64,000 nucleotides of DNA. Source: Bacteroidota bacterium. Lineage in GTDB: Bacteria; Bacteroidota; Bacteroidia; Flavobacteriales_F; PHOS-HE28. The stretch is from NCBI GenBank assembly GCA_029573495.1, contig JAKQEI010000198.1, positions 42,850-106,849 of the forward strand. Reading direction: 5' to 3'. Numbering within the stretch: the stretch's first letter is position 1; every line of letters starts with the position of its first letter. This document shows positions 32,833 to 41,240 of the stretch, piece by piece. The position numbers and the translations under genes were made by a program. Below the pieces are notes generated by a model. It made no database searches. It worked only from the letters and a program-made list of their open reading frames with translations, and was not told where the DNA came from.

Positions 32833-34221
32833 ATGAGCTACGACGTCATCGTACTCGGCAGTGGCCCCGGCGGCTACGTGGCCGCCATCCGCGCCAGCCA
32901 ACTCGGCCTCAAGACCGCCATTGTAGAGAAGGAAGCCCTCGGCGGCATCTGCCTCAACTGGGGCTGCATCCCCACCAAAGCCCTGCTGAAGAGCGCGCAG
33001 GTGTTCGAGTACCTCAACCACGCCAAGGACTACGGCATCAGCGTGAGCGGCGGCAGCGCCGATATGAAGGCCATCGTGGCCCGCAGCCGTGCCGTGGCCG
33101 AGGGCATGAGCAAGGGCGTGCAGTTCCTCATGAAGAAGAACAAGATCGACGTGATCATGGGCACCGGCAAGCTCCAGCCCGGGAAGAAGATCGAGGTCAC
33201 CGGCGCCGACGGGAAGAAGCAGACGGTGGAAGGCAAGCACATCATCATCGCCACCGGCGCCCGCAGCCGCGCGCTGCCCAACTTGCCGCAGGACGGCAAG
33301 AAGATCATCGGCTACCGCGAGGCCATGGTGCTGGCCGATCAGCCCAAGAGCATGGTGGTGGTGGGCAGCGGTGCCATCGGCAGCGAGTTCGCCTACTTCT
33401 ACAACGCCATCGGCACCAAGGTGACCCTGGTGGAGTTCATGCCCACCATTGTTCCGGTGGAGGATGAGGAGGTGAGCAAGCAGCTGGAGAAGAGCTTCAA
33501 GAAGCAGGGCATCGAGGTGATGACCAGCAGCGAGGTGACCAACGTGGACACCAAGGGCAAGGGCTGCGTGGTGACCGTGAAGAACGCCGCCGGCGAGAAG
33601 AAGATCGAATGCGACATCGTGCTGAGCGCGGTGGGCATCGCCACCAACCTCGAGGGCATCGGCCTGGAGGAAGTGGGCATCGTCACCGACAAGGGCAAGG
33701 TGAAGGTGAACGAGTACTACGCCACCAACATGCCCGGCTACTACGCCATCGGCGACATCGTACCGGGTCCGGCCTTGGCGCACCTGGCCAGCGCCGAAGG
33801 CATCACCTGCGTGGAGGCCATCGCCGGTCAGAACCCCCACCCGATCGACTACGGCAACATCCCCGGTTGCACCTATTGCAGCCCCGAGGTGGCCAGCGTG
33901 GGCATGACCGAGAAGGCCGCCAAGGAGAAGGGCATCGAGGTGAAGGTGGGCAAGTTCCCCTTCAGCGCCAGCGGCAAGGCCAGCGCGGCGGGGGCCAAGG
34001 ACGGCTTCGTGAAATTGATCTTCGACGCCAAGTACGGCGAGCTGCTGGGCGCGCACATGATCGGGTACAACGTGACGGAGATGATCGCCGAGTGCGTGAG
34101 CATCCGCAAGCTGGAGACCACGGGCCACGAGATCATCAAGACCATCCACCCGCACCCCACCATGAGCGAAGCCATCATGGAGGCAGCGGCGGCGGCCTAT
34201 GGCGAGGTGATCCACTTGTAG
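32833..34221 (+). CDS. lpdA: Dihydrolipoyl dehydrogenase (E3)
   Basis: A flavoprotein of 462 residues. It reoxidises dihydrolipoamide of the 2-oxo-acid dehydrogenase and glycine-cleavage complexes with NAD+. FAD site VIVLGSGPGGYVAAIRASQL (residues 5-24); redox disulfide GGICLNWGCIPTK with C40 and C45; NAD site VVVGSGAIGSEFAYFY; second FAD motif YAIGDIVPGPALAHLA; C-terminal HPHPTMSEAIMEAA with the catalytic H-x-H-P. The usual E3 length. The upstream open frame (from 32590) reads a Pro/Ser-rich translation of the polypyrimidine tract and is not coding. A TAGTTTTG box lies ~33 nt upstream. Confidence 0.96.
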   Translation: MSYDVIVLGSGPGGYVAAIRASQLGLKTAIVEKEALGGICLNWGCIPTKALLKSAQVFEYLNHAKDYGISVSGGSADMKAIVARSRAVAEGMSKGVQFLMKKNKIDVIMGTGKLQPGKKIEVTGADGKKQTVEGKHIIIATGARSRALPNLPQDGKKIIGYREAMVLADQPKSMVVVGSGAIGSEFAYFYNAIGTKVTLVEFMPTIVPVEDEEVSKQLEKSFKKQGIEVMTSSEVTNVDTKGKGCVVTVKNAAGEKKIECDIVLSAVGIATNLEGIGLEEVGIVTDKGKVKVNEYYATNMPGYYAIGDIVPGPALAHLASAEGITCVEAIAGQNPHPIDYGNIPGCTYCSPEVASVGMTEKAAKEKGIEVKVGKFPFSASGKASAAGAKDGFVKLIFDAKYGELLGAHMIGYNVTEMIAECVSIRKLETTGHEIIKTIHPHPTMSEAIMEAAAAAYGEVIHL

Positions 34222-34222
34222 A

Positions 34223-34240
34223 GGCGGACGATCGTCCGCC
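34223..34240. promoter_or_regulatory. 18-bp perfect palindrome after the lpdA stop
   Basis: GGCGGACGATCGTCCGCC starts 2 nt after the lpdA stop and 28 nt before asnB. No T-tract follows, so it could be a weak terminator or a binding site. Confidence 0.4.
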
Positions 34241-34268
34241 CGCAGGTGGGCACGAGCGCAATGAGCAC

Positions 34269-36143
34269 ATGTGCGGCATAGCCGGAACCTTCCAGATCGA
34301 CCATGCGCTCCCCGCCACCGGCGAGCGCATCCATGCGGCTTTGCAATGCATCGCACACCGCGGTCCGGATGACGAGGGGATCCATACCGAAGGAAGTGCG
34401 GTGCTGGGCCAGCGACGCCTGAGCATCATCGACACCAGCTCGGCCGGACACCAACCCTTCACGGATGAAGGCGGCCGCTACACCATCACCTTCAACGGGG
34501 AGGTCTTCAACTTCCAAACGCTTCGAGCGGATCTTGAAGCGCAAGGCCATACGTTCCGCAGCCACAGCGATACGGAGGTCATCCTGCGCCTGTACACCTT
34601 GAAGGGGCCCGCCTTCCTGCACGACCTCAACGGCTTCTTCGCCTTCGCCATCCACGACAAGGAGACCGATTCGCTCTTCCTGGCCCGCGACCGCTACGGC
34701 GTGAAGCCCCTGCTGTGGAGCGAGGTGGACGGCCGCTTCCTCTTCGCCAGCGAACTGCGCAGCCTGCTGGCCCTGGGTGCCACGCGCGAGCAGGATCCGG
34801 TGAGTGCCCGCCAATACTTCGCCTACTACTACATCCCCGCGCCGCACACGGTGTTCAAGGGCTCGCACAAGCTGCTGCCCGGCCATTGCATGCACGTGGA
34901 TAAGAGCGGCGTGCGTGTGGAACGCTGGTACGATGTGGTGGAAGCGAGCAGGCAGGTTCCGAAGAGCGCCGACCCGCAGAAGACCCTCTTCGAGCTGATG
35001 GATGATGCGGTGCGCCTGCGCCTGATCGCCGATGTGCCCGTGGGCGCCTTCCTGAGCGGCGGCGTGGACAGCAGCATTGTGAGCGCCCTGGCCGCGCGCC
35101 ACCACCAGCACCTGCACACCTTCAGCATCGGCTACGCGGATGATCCCTTCTTCGATGAGAGCCGCTATGCCGAAGAGGTGGCCCGCCATATCAAGAGCGA
35201 GCACCACACCTTCAAGCTGACACGCGAAGAACTGGCCGCTGATTACACACGGCTGCTCGCCGCCACGGACGAACCCTTCGCGGACAGCAGCGCCCTCCCC
35301 TCCTTCATGCTCTGCGAACGCACGCGCAAGCATGTGACGGTGGCTGTGAGCGGCGATGGGGCCGACGAGGTCTTCGGGGGCTACACGAAGCACCAGGCGG
35401 AACTGCGCTGGCGTGATCCCGGTGCGCAGGAACACGCCGTGCGCCTGCTGGCACCGCTGTGGCGCGCCCTGCCCCGCAGTCGCAACGGCAAGTGGGCCAA
35501 CCGCTTCCGCCAGTACGACCGTTTCGCACGCCTGGCGGGTACCCCGGAGGACCGCCGCTTCCAGGAGCTGGCCGCCTTCACCACCCACGCGGAGGCCGGT
35601 GCGCTGGTGGCCCGCCCCTCCGACCAGGTGGAGATGGACCGCCGCGAGGCCGTCTTCGCCGAAGCCTTCCGCCGCATGCCCGGCATGAACGGTGCCCTCC
35701 TGGCCGATGTGTTGAGCACCCTGCCCAACGACATGCTGCACAAGGTGGACCTCACCAGCATGGCGCACGCCCTGGAGGTGCGCACCCCCTTCCTGGACAA
35801 GCGCGTCGTCGCCTTCGCCTTCAGCCTGCCCGCCGGGCAGAAGCTGGTGAAAGGCAGCGGCAAGCGCATCCTGCGCGAGACCTTCGGCCACCTGCTGCCA
35901 CCCGTGGTGATGACGCGCAGCAAGAAGGGCTTCGAAGTACCGCTGCTTGACCTGCTGCGCGGCCCCATGGCCTCCTTCATCGATGCCACCTGCACCAGGG
36001 ATCTCGTGGAAAGCGCGGGCCTGGACCTCAAGGCCGTGCAGGCCCAGGTGCGCCAGTTGCGCTCCCACGATCCGGGTACTTCACAGGCAACCGTTCACGC
36101 GCTGCTCGTCTACCTTTCGTGGTGGAAAAGCCACGCCCGGTAA
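34269..36143 (+). CDS. asnB: Asparagine synthase (glutamine-hydrolysing)
   Basis: A protein of 624 residues. The N-terminal Ntn amidotransferase begins with the nucleophile C2 (MCGIAGTFQI) and has AHRGPDDEGIH, LGQRRLSIID and FNGEVFNF. The synthase domain has the ATP pyrophosphatase loop FLSGGVDSSIVSAL, then DEPFADSSALPSFML and AVSGDGADEVFGGY. The C-terminal end is LRETFGHLLPPVVMTRSKKGFEVPL. The start is fixed because Cys must be residue 2. Stand-alone asparagine synthesis is possible, but homologues in polysaccharide loci often amidate sugars or act in surface-glycan assembly; the adjacent glycosyltransferase and Wza/Wzc genes favour that. Confidence 0.93.
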   Translation: MCGIAGTFQIDHALPATGERIHAALQCIAHRGPDDEGIHTEGSAVLGQRRLSIIDTSSAGHQPFTDEGGRYTITFNGEVFNFQTLRADLEAQGHTFRSHSDTEVILRLYTLKGPAFLHDLNGFFAFAIHDKETDSLFLARDRYGVKPLLWSEVDGRFLFASELRSLLALGATREQDPVSARQYFAYYYIPAPHTVFKGSHKLLPGHCMHVDKSGVRVERWYDVVEASRQVPKSADPQKTLFELMDDAVRLRLIADVPVGAFLSGGVDSSIVSALAARHHQHLHTFSIGYADDPFFDESRYAEEVARHIKSEHHTFKLTREELAADYTRLLAATDEPFADSSALPSFMLCERTRKHVTVAVSGDGADEVFGGYTKHQAELRWRDPGAQEHAVRLLAPLWRALPRSRNGKWANRFRQYDRFARLAGTPEDRRFQELAAFTTHAEAGALVARPSDQVEMDRREAVFAEAFRRMPGMNGALLADVLSTLPNDMLHKVDLTSMAHALEVRTPFLDKRVVAFAFSLPAGQKLVKGSGKRILRETFGHLLPPVVMTRSKKGFEVPLLDLLRGPMASFIDATCTRDLVESAGLDLKAVQAQVRQLRSHDPGTSQATVHALLVYLSWWKSHAR

Positions 36144-36167
36144 GGCGCCCCGCTCCGCTGGTGGCGG

Positions 36168-36175
36168 TATCTTCG
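36168..36175 (+). promoter_or_regulatory. -7 element TATCTTCG of the glycosyltransferase gene
   Basis: 10 nt upstream of the ATG at 36186; starts a possible internal transcript within the polysaccharide locus. Confidence 0.45.
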
Positions 36176-36185
36176 CCAGCCTGAT

Positions 36186-37412
36186 ATGCCCCGCGTCCTA
36201 CGTATCATCAACCGGTTCAACCTGGGTGGCCCCACGCACAACGCGGCCTACCTCACGCGCTACCTCCCCAGCGAGTATGAGACCCTGCTGGTGGGCGGCA
36301 GCGAGGAGGCCACCGAGGAGGGAAGCCACCACATCCTGCACAACCTCGGGGTGGAACCCATGATCCTGCCGGAACTGCAACGCGAGGTGGCTCCCTGGCG
36401 CGATCGCGGCGCCTACCACCGCATCAAGAAGCTGATCAAGGACTTCCGGCCGGACATCGTGCACACCCACGCCGCCAAGGCCGGTGCCGTGGGCCGCATG
36501 GCCGCCGCTGACCTGGGGGTGAAGGCCATCGTACACACCTTCCACGGCCACGTCTTCCACAGCTACTTCGGTCCGGTACGCACGGCCTTGTACAAGAACA
36601 TCGAGCGTTTCCTGGCCCGCCGCTCCTCGCGCATCATCGCCATCAGCGAGAAGCAGAAGCACGAGCTGGTGGCCGAGCACCGCATCACCAGCGCGGACAA
36701 GGTGAGCGTGATCCCCCTTGGCTTCGACCTCAGCCGCTTCCAGACCGATCAGGAACACAAACGCGCCCTCTTCCGCAAGGTGTACGGGGTGGCGGATGAT
36801 GAGATCGCCATCGGCATCGTGGGCCGGCTGGTACCGATCAAGAACCACGACCTCTTCCTGGACGTGCTGGCCAATGTGAGCCGCCGTAGCGGCCGCAAGT
36901 TGCGGGCCTTCATCGTTGGCGACGGCGAGGAACGCGAACGCCTGCAGCAACGGGTGGACGAACTGGGCATGAGCCGGGTGAGCGGCCCCTACTTCAACGG
37001 TCACGGCTTCGGCCACGGCGTGAACGGCGGGCCCATGGTACGCCGCGCCCTGGTCACCTTCACCAGCTGGATCAAAGAAGTGGACATCGTGAACGCGGGG
37101 GTTGACATCGTGATGCTCACCAGTTTGAACGAGGGGACGCCCGTGAGCCTGATCGAGGCCCAGGCCGCCAACAAGCCCATCATCAGCACCCGGGTGGGCG
37201 GTATCGAGAACGTGGTGGTGCCCGGGCGCACCGCCTTCCTGAGCGAGAGCGGCGACCCCGCCAGCCTGGAGGAACAACTGATGCGCCTGGTGGAGGACGA
37301 TGCCCTGCGCGGCGACATGGGACGCGGCGGATGGGCGCATGTGCACGAGCGTTTCCACTACACCCGCCTGGTGCGGGACATGGACCAACTCTACCGCGGC
37401 CTGCTGAACTGA
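36186..37412 (+). CDS. GT4-family glycosyltransferase
   Basis: A GT-B fold retaining glycosyltransferase of 408 residues. The acceptor half has LRIINRFNLGGPTHNAAYLTR, the GG-P glycine-rich loop, and DIVHTHAAKAGAVGRMAA. HTFHGHVFHSYFG and VIPLGFDLSRF mark the inter-domain region. The donor half has IVGRLVPIKNHDLFLD and the E-x7-E motif in LTSLNEGTPVSLIEAQAAN, which binds the nucleotide sugar. No signal or membrane span, so it works on the cytoplasmic face during glycan assembly. Donor and linkage cannot be predicted from sequence. Confidence 0.9.
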   Translation: MPRVLRIINRFNLGGPTHNAAYLTRYLPSEYETLLVGGSEEATEEGSHHILHNLGVEPMILPELQREVAPWRDRGAYHRIKKLIKDFRPDIVHTHAAKAGAVGRMAAADLGVKAIVHTFHGHVFHSYFGPVRTALYKNIERFLARRSSRIIAISEKQKHELVAEHRITSADKVSVIPLGFDLSRFQTDQEHKRALFRKVYGVADDEIAIGIVGRLVPIKNHDLFLDVLANVSRRSGRKLRAFIVGDGEERERLQQRVDELGMSRVSGPYFNGHGFGHGVNGGPMVRRALVTFTSWIKEVDIVNAGVDIVMLTSLNEGTPVSLIEAQAANKPIISTRVGGIENVVVPGRTAFLSESGDPASLEEQLMRLVEDDALRGDMGRGGWAHVHERFHYTRLVRDMDQLYRGLLN

Positions 37413-37433
37413 CCGATGGCCGGGAGCGATGGT

Positions 37434-37441
37434 TACTTTTG
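37434..37441 (+). promoter_or_regulatory. -7 element TACTTTTG of the Wza-like gene
   Basis: 7 nt before the ATG at 37449 and overlapping the position of an alternative ATG at 37416; it decides the start. Confidence 0.5.
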
Positions 37442-37448
37442 CCGGGAT

Positions 37449-38222
37449 ATGACGCGCACCCTCCTACGCTGGGCCGGTATCAGCCTGGCGATCAGTGCCC
37501 TGCTGAGCAGCTGCACCATCAACCGGGACATCATGTTCCGCACCCCCACGGACTACGAGTTCGACCAGTTCGTGGATTCCGCCCGTGGCAGCCTCCGGCT
37601 GCAGGCCAACGACATGATCTCGTTCCGGCTCTTCGCCAACGACGGGTTCAAGATGATCGACCTGGTCTCCGACAACAGCAGCCGCGAGGCCTCCTTCCTG
37701 CAGCGGACCATGTTCAACTACTTCATCGATGGCGATGGGTTGGTGAAGCTGCCCGTGGTGGGCCGGGTGCCGCTTGCCGGAAAGACGCTGCGCGAGGCCG
37801 AGACCTACCTGGAAGGGCTCTACGTGGCCTACTACAACAAACCCTTCGTGCAGGTGCAGGTGGTGAACCGCCGTGTCGTGGTGTTCCCCGGTGGTGGTGG
37901 TGATGCCAGGAGCGTGGTGCTGGACAACAACAACACCACCCTGCTGGAAGTGCTCGGTGCGGCCGGTGGCCTTAGCCCTCGGGGCAATGCGCACAAGGTG
38001 AAGGTGTTCCGCTACGGCCCGGACCGCGAACGTCTCGTGTACCAGTTCGACATGAGCGATATCAGCGGTCTGAAATACGCGGACATGGTGATGCAGGGTG
38101 ACGATGTGGTGTATGTGCAACCCAACCCCGAACTGGCCCGGGAGGTCCTCTCCGACCTCACCCCCCTCATCACCCTGCTCTCCAGCATCCTCCTCGTGAT
38201 CACCATCAGCCGCAATTTCTAG
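37449..38222 (+). CDS. Polysaccharide export lipoprotein (Wza-like)
   Basis: A protein of 257 residues. A lipoprotein signal (SLAISALLSSC, lipidated Cys) leads into the polysaccharide export domain (LQANDMISFRLFANDGF, FIDGDGLVKLPVVGRVPLAG, TLREAETYLEGLYVAYY) and one SLBB-type domain (VVLDNNNTTLLEVLGAAGGL, DDVVYVQPNPE). A C-terminal hydrophobic helix (LITLLSSILLVITIS) could cross the membrane. Bacteroidota homologues form the outer-membrane exit channel and contact the tyrosine kinase encoded next. The kinase gene starts 7 bp after the stop, consistent with an export complex. Confidence 0.88.
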   Translation: MTRTLLRWAGISLAISALLSSCTINRDIMFRTPTDYEFDQFVDSARGSLRLQANDMISFRLFANDGFKMIDLVSDNSSREASFLQRTMFNYFIDGDGLVKLPVVGRVPLAGKTLREAETYLEGLYVAYYNKPFVQVQVVNRRVVVFPGGGGDARSVVLDNNNTTLLEVLGAAGGLSPRGNAHKVKVFRYGPDRERLVYQFDMSDISGLKYADMVMQGDDVVYVQPNPELAREVLSDLTPLITLLSSILLVITISRNF

Positions 38223-38229
38223 CGCAGGC

Positions 38230-40689
38230 ATGCTCAACGAGGATGTGAACAGCACTCGGAACGTCAGTTTCGAAAGCTACAAGGAGCGCATCACGAACTT
38301 CAGCCAGGAGTTCGAGATCGGGCTGTTCATCTTCATCCTCAACCGCAGCCTGGTCTGGATCGCGCTGGTGATGCTCACGGCGCTCGCCTCGGCCTTCATC
38401 TACCTGCGCTACACCGCCCCCACCTACGAAGCGCGCTCGGTGCTGCAGCTGCGGAACAACAACACCGCCAAGCAGATCCTGAGCATGAACTCCTTCGGCG
38501 AGGAGACGCAGCTGCTGGAGGCGGATGTGGAGCTGATGCGGTCCAAGGTGTTCCTGGCCCGGGTGATCGACCAGCTGCCCTTCGAGGTGAGCTATTACAA
38601 CCGTGGCCAGATCCTGACCGAGGAGTACTACGTCTGGTCCTTCTTCAAGGTGCACGACCTGGTGATCCAGGACAGCAGCATCGTGGACGTGCCGGTGAAC
38701 CTCGTGTTCGACGGCAAGGACGCCTTCCGGCTTTGGTACAGTGTGCAGGGCGTGCAGTTCGAGGGGACCTATAAGCCCTTCGAAACGCTGCGCACCAAGC
38801 ACTTCAGCTGCCGCATCACCGTGGACGACCATCCGCTGCTGAACGACCCGGAGACCAAGCAGAACCTCTACTTCCGCATCAACTCCCGCAACGGGCTCAT
38901 CGGCCGGTACGCCCCGAAGTTGATCGTGGACGTGGCGGACTACACCGCGAAGACCGTCTCCATCAGCTTCCGCGACGAGAACCCCAAGCTGGCCCTGGAC
39001 ATGGTGGCCACAGCGGCCAAGGAGTTCATCGTGTGGGACGTGGAAAGGCGGAGTGAGAGCGCCGAGAACGTGATCGAGTTCATCCGAACCCAAAAGGACA
39101 CCGTGGCCAGCGCCTTGCGCGAATCCGAATCGCGACTACAGGATTTCCGGATGGACAACCGGGTGGCCGACCTCAATCAGCTCACCCCCATCTTCCTGGA
39201 ACGCTCCGAACGCTACGAGGACGATCGCACCGCCCTCACCCTGGAGATCGAGCTCCTGAAGGCCATGGCCAAGGCCACGGACAGACCGATGCCGGAGATC
39301 AACTCCTACGACCTGCTGCCGATGCTCACCGGGACGAACTATGAAGGCGTCCTCTCCAAGACCATCAACGAACTGCTCTCCCTGCTGAGCGAGCGGGAGC
39401 GCATGTACACCGAGGCCACCGACAAGAACATGGAGATCATCTCCCTGGAACGACGGATCGACATCCAGAAGAAGGTGGTGCTCGAGAGCCTGAAGGAACT
39501 GCTGCGCCGGGCGGAACAGCGCCGGGATGACCTCGATGCCGTGCAGGCGGAGTTCGAAGGCCGCTACCGCACCCTGCCCGAGAAGGAACTGGAGTTCGCC
39601 CGCATCGAGCGCATCTTCGCCATCAACGAGAAGTACTACACCCTGCTGCTGGAGAAGGACATCGAGTACAACATCAGCAAGGCCGGCTTCGTGCCCGAGA
39701 ACCGGATCCTGGAGGATGCCGTACTTCCCTATGCGCCCATCTTCCCGAAGCGTAACCTGATCCTCGCGTACTACCTCGCCACCGGCCTCATCATCAGCTT
39801 CCTCATCGTGCTGATCCGCTACGTGCTGCACGACAACATCACCTCGCTCCACGACATCTCCAAGCTCTCCCACGCCAGCATCTCCATCCTGGGCATGGTG
39901 CCCAAGTACAAGAAGGAGATCCCCATCTCGCAATTGCTGATCGACAAGAACCCGAAGTCGCTCATCGCCGAATCGTTCCGCACCATACGGACCAACCTGC
40001 AGTTCGTGGACAACACGGACGGGCCCAAGGTCATCGCCATCACCAGCACGATCTCCGGTGAGGGGAAGACCTTCGTGGCCATCAACCTCGCCGGCATCAT
40101 CTCCTTCAGCGGCAAGCGTGTGGTGATCCTTGACCTGGACATGCGGAAACCGAAGATCCACCTGGGCTTCGGGGTGGAGAACATCCGAGGTATGAGCACG
40201 CTGCTCATCAAGAAGGACGAACTGGAGAACTGCATCCAGCACAGCTCCCTGCCCGGTCTCGACTTCGTGACCGCCGGCCCCATTCCCCCCAACCCGTCCG
40301 AGCTCATCATCAGTGCACGCATGCAGGAGCTGCTGGACCGGTTGAAGACGATGTACGATGTGATCCTGATCGACAACCCGCCCGTCGGGCTGGTGACCGA
40401 TGGCATCCCCATCATCCAGAGCGCCGACTTCCCGATCTACATCTTCCGGGCCGACTACAGCAAGAAGCAGTTCGTGCAGAACGTGGACCGTCTGATCAAC
40501 GAGAACAACATCCGCCGCCTCAGCACCATCCTCAACGGGGTGGACATCGACCGCAACAAGTACGGCTACAACTACGGATACGGATACGGATACGGATACG
40601 GATACGGCCAGGGCTATGGCGGCGGCTATTACGAGGAGCGTACACCCACCAAGACCGGCCTGCTCAGCTGGTTGTTCGGCCGATCATGA
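38230..40689 (+). CDS. Polysaccharide copolymerase / tyrosine autokinase (Wzc-like)
   Basis: A protein of 819 residues. An N-terminal Wzz domain begins with TM1 (LVWIALVMLTALASAFIYL), followed by a long periplasmic coiled coil (YTEATDKNMEIISLERRIDI), the GNVR-type segment before TM2 (LILAYYLATGLIISFLIVLI), then a cytoplasmic BY-kinase. The kinase has Walker A (SGEGKT, ~607-612), Walker A' VVILDLDMRKPK (~631) and Walker B DVILIDNPP (~709). The C-terminal tail is an extreme Tyr/Gly cluster, the autophosphorylation site. Phosphorylation cycling controls chain length and export. Its TGA overlaps the rfbC ATG. Confidence 0.93.
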   Translation: MLNEDVNSTRNVSFESYKERITNFSQEFEIGLFIFILNRSLVWIALVMLTALASAFIYLRYTAPTYEARSVLQLRNNNTAKQILSMNSFGEETQLLEADVELMRSKVFLARVIDQLPFEVSYYNRGQILTEEYYVWSFFKVHDLVIQDSSIVDVPVNLVFDGKDAFRLWYSVQGVQFEGTYKPFETLRTKHFSCRITVDDHPLLNDPETKQNLYFRINSRNGLIGRYAPKLIVDVADYTAKTVSISFRDENPKLALDMVATAAKEFIVWDVERRSESAENVIEFIRTQKDTVASALRESESRLQDFRMDNRVADLNQLTPIFLERSERYEDDRTALTLEIELLKAMAKATDRPMPEINSYDLLPMLTGTNYEGVLSKTINELLSLLSERERMYTEATDKNMEIISLERRIDIQKKVVLESLKELLRRAEQRRDDLDAVQAEFEGRYRTLPEKELEFARIERIFAINEKYYTLLLEKDIEYNISKAGFVPENRILEDAVLPYAPIFPKRNLILAYYLATGLIISFLIVLIRYVLHDNITSLHDISKLSHASISILGMVPKYKKEIPISQLLIDKNPKSLIAESFRTIRTNLQFVDNTDGPKVIAITSTISGEGKTFVAINLAGIISFSGKRVVILDLDMRKPKIHLGFGVENIRGMSTLLIKKDELENCIQHSSLPGLDFVTAGPIPPNPSELIISARMQELLDRLKTMYDVILIDNPPVGLVTDGIPIIQSADFPIYIFRADYSKKQFVQNVDRLINENNIRRLSTILNGVDIDRNKYGYNYGYGYGYGYGYGQGYGGGYYEERTPTKTGLLSWLFGRS
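40573..40602 (+). repeat. Hexanucleotide repeat in the Wzc tyrosine tail
   Basis: Five tandem units (four TACGGA, then TACGGC), each encoding Tyr-Gly in frame. Slippage would change the number of phosphorylatable tyrosines without breaking the frame. Confidence 0.8.
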
Positions 40690-41237
40690 TGGAGGTGAGC
40701 ACGACCGCGCTGGACGGGCTCCTGCTGCTGCAGCCCCGCATCTTCACCGATGAGCGGGGACGCTTCCACGAGACCTTCAACCAACGTCGTTTCGCGGAGG
40801 CCACCGGGCTGGACGTCTCCTTCGTGCAGGACAATGAGAGCCGCTCCGCCCGGAACGTCCTGCGCGGCCTGCACTTCCAGGTTCCGCCCTTCGCACAGGG
40901 CAAGCTCGTCTCCGTGGTGAAGGGTGCCGTGCTCGATGTGTGCGTGGACATCCGGCCGCACAGCCCCACCGTGGGCCGGCACATCAAGGTGCGCCTGGAT
41001 GAGAAGGACCGCACCCTGTTGTGGATCCCGCCCGGCTTCGCCCACGGCTTCGTGGCCCTCGAGGACGACACGGTCTTCGTGTACAAATGCACGGCCTACT
41101 ACCACCCGGCTTCCGAGCGGACCATCCGCTGGAACGACCCCGAGCTCGCCATCGACTGGGGCGTGAAGTCCCCGGTGGTGAGCGCGAAGGACGCTGAGGG
41201 CATGCCGTTCACGACCTACCGCGAGGCGGTGCAATAG
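40686..41237 (+). CDS. rfbC: dTDP-4-dehydrorhamnose 3,5-epimerase
   Basis: A cupin-fold enzyme of 183 residues, normal length. It converts dTDP-4-keto-6-deoxyglucose to the 4-keto-rhamnose form, the third step of dTDP-L-rhamnose synthesis. Family blocks: GLLLLQPRIFTDERGRFHET, VLRGLHFQVPPFAQGKLV (catalytic His), GAVLDVCVDIRPHSPTVGRH, LLWIPPGFAHGFVALEDD and YKCTAYYHPASERTIRWND. Starts inside the stop of the kinase gene (ATGATG overlap). rfbA, rfbB and rfbD are not in this window, so the pathway must be completed elsewhere, or the enzyme feeds another deoxy-sugar. Confidence 0.94.
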   Translation: MMEVSTTALDGLLLLQPRIFTDERGRFHETFNQRRFAEATGLDVSFVQDNESRSARNVLRGLHFQVPPFAQGKLVSVVKGAVLDVCVDIRPHSPTVGRHIKVRLDEKDRTLLWIPPGFAHGFVALEDDTVFVYKCTAYYHPASERTIRWNDPELAIDWGVKSPVVSAKDAEGMPFTTYREAVQ

Positions 41238-41240
41238 GCC

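Noticed and set aside
33609..34268. N-terminal extension of asnB
   Set aside because: Class II amidotransferases need Cys as residue 2, so the start is at 34269; the upstream part overlaps lpdA out of frame.
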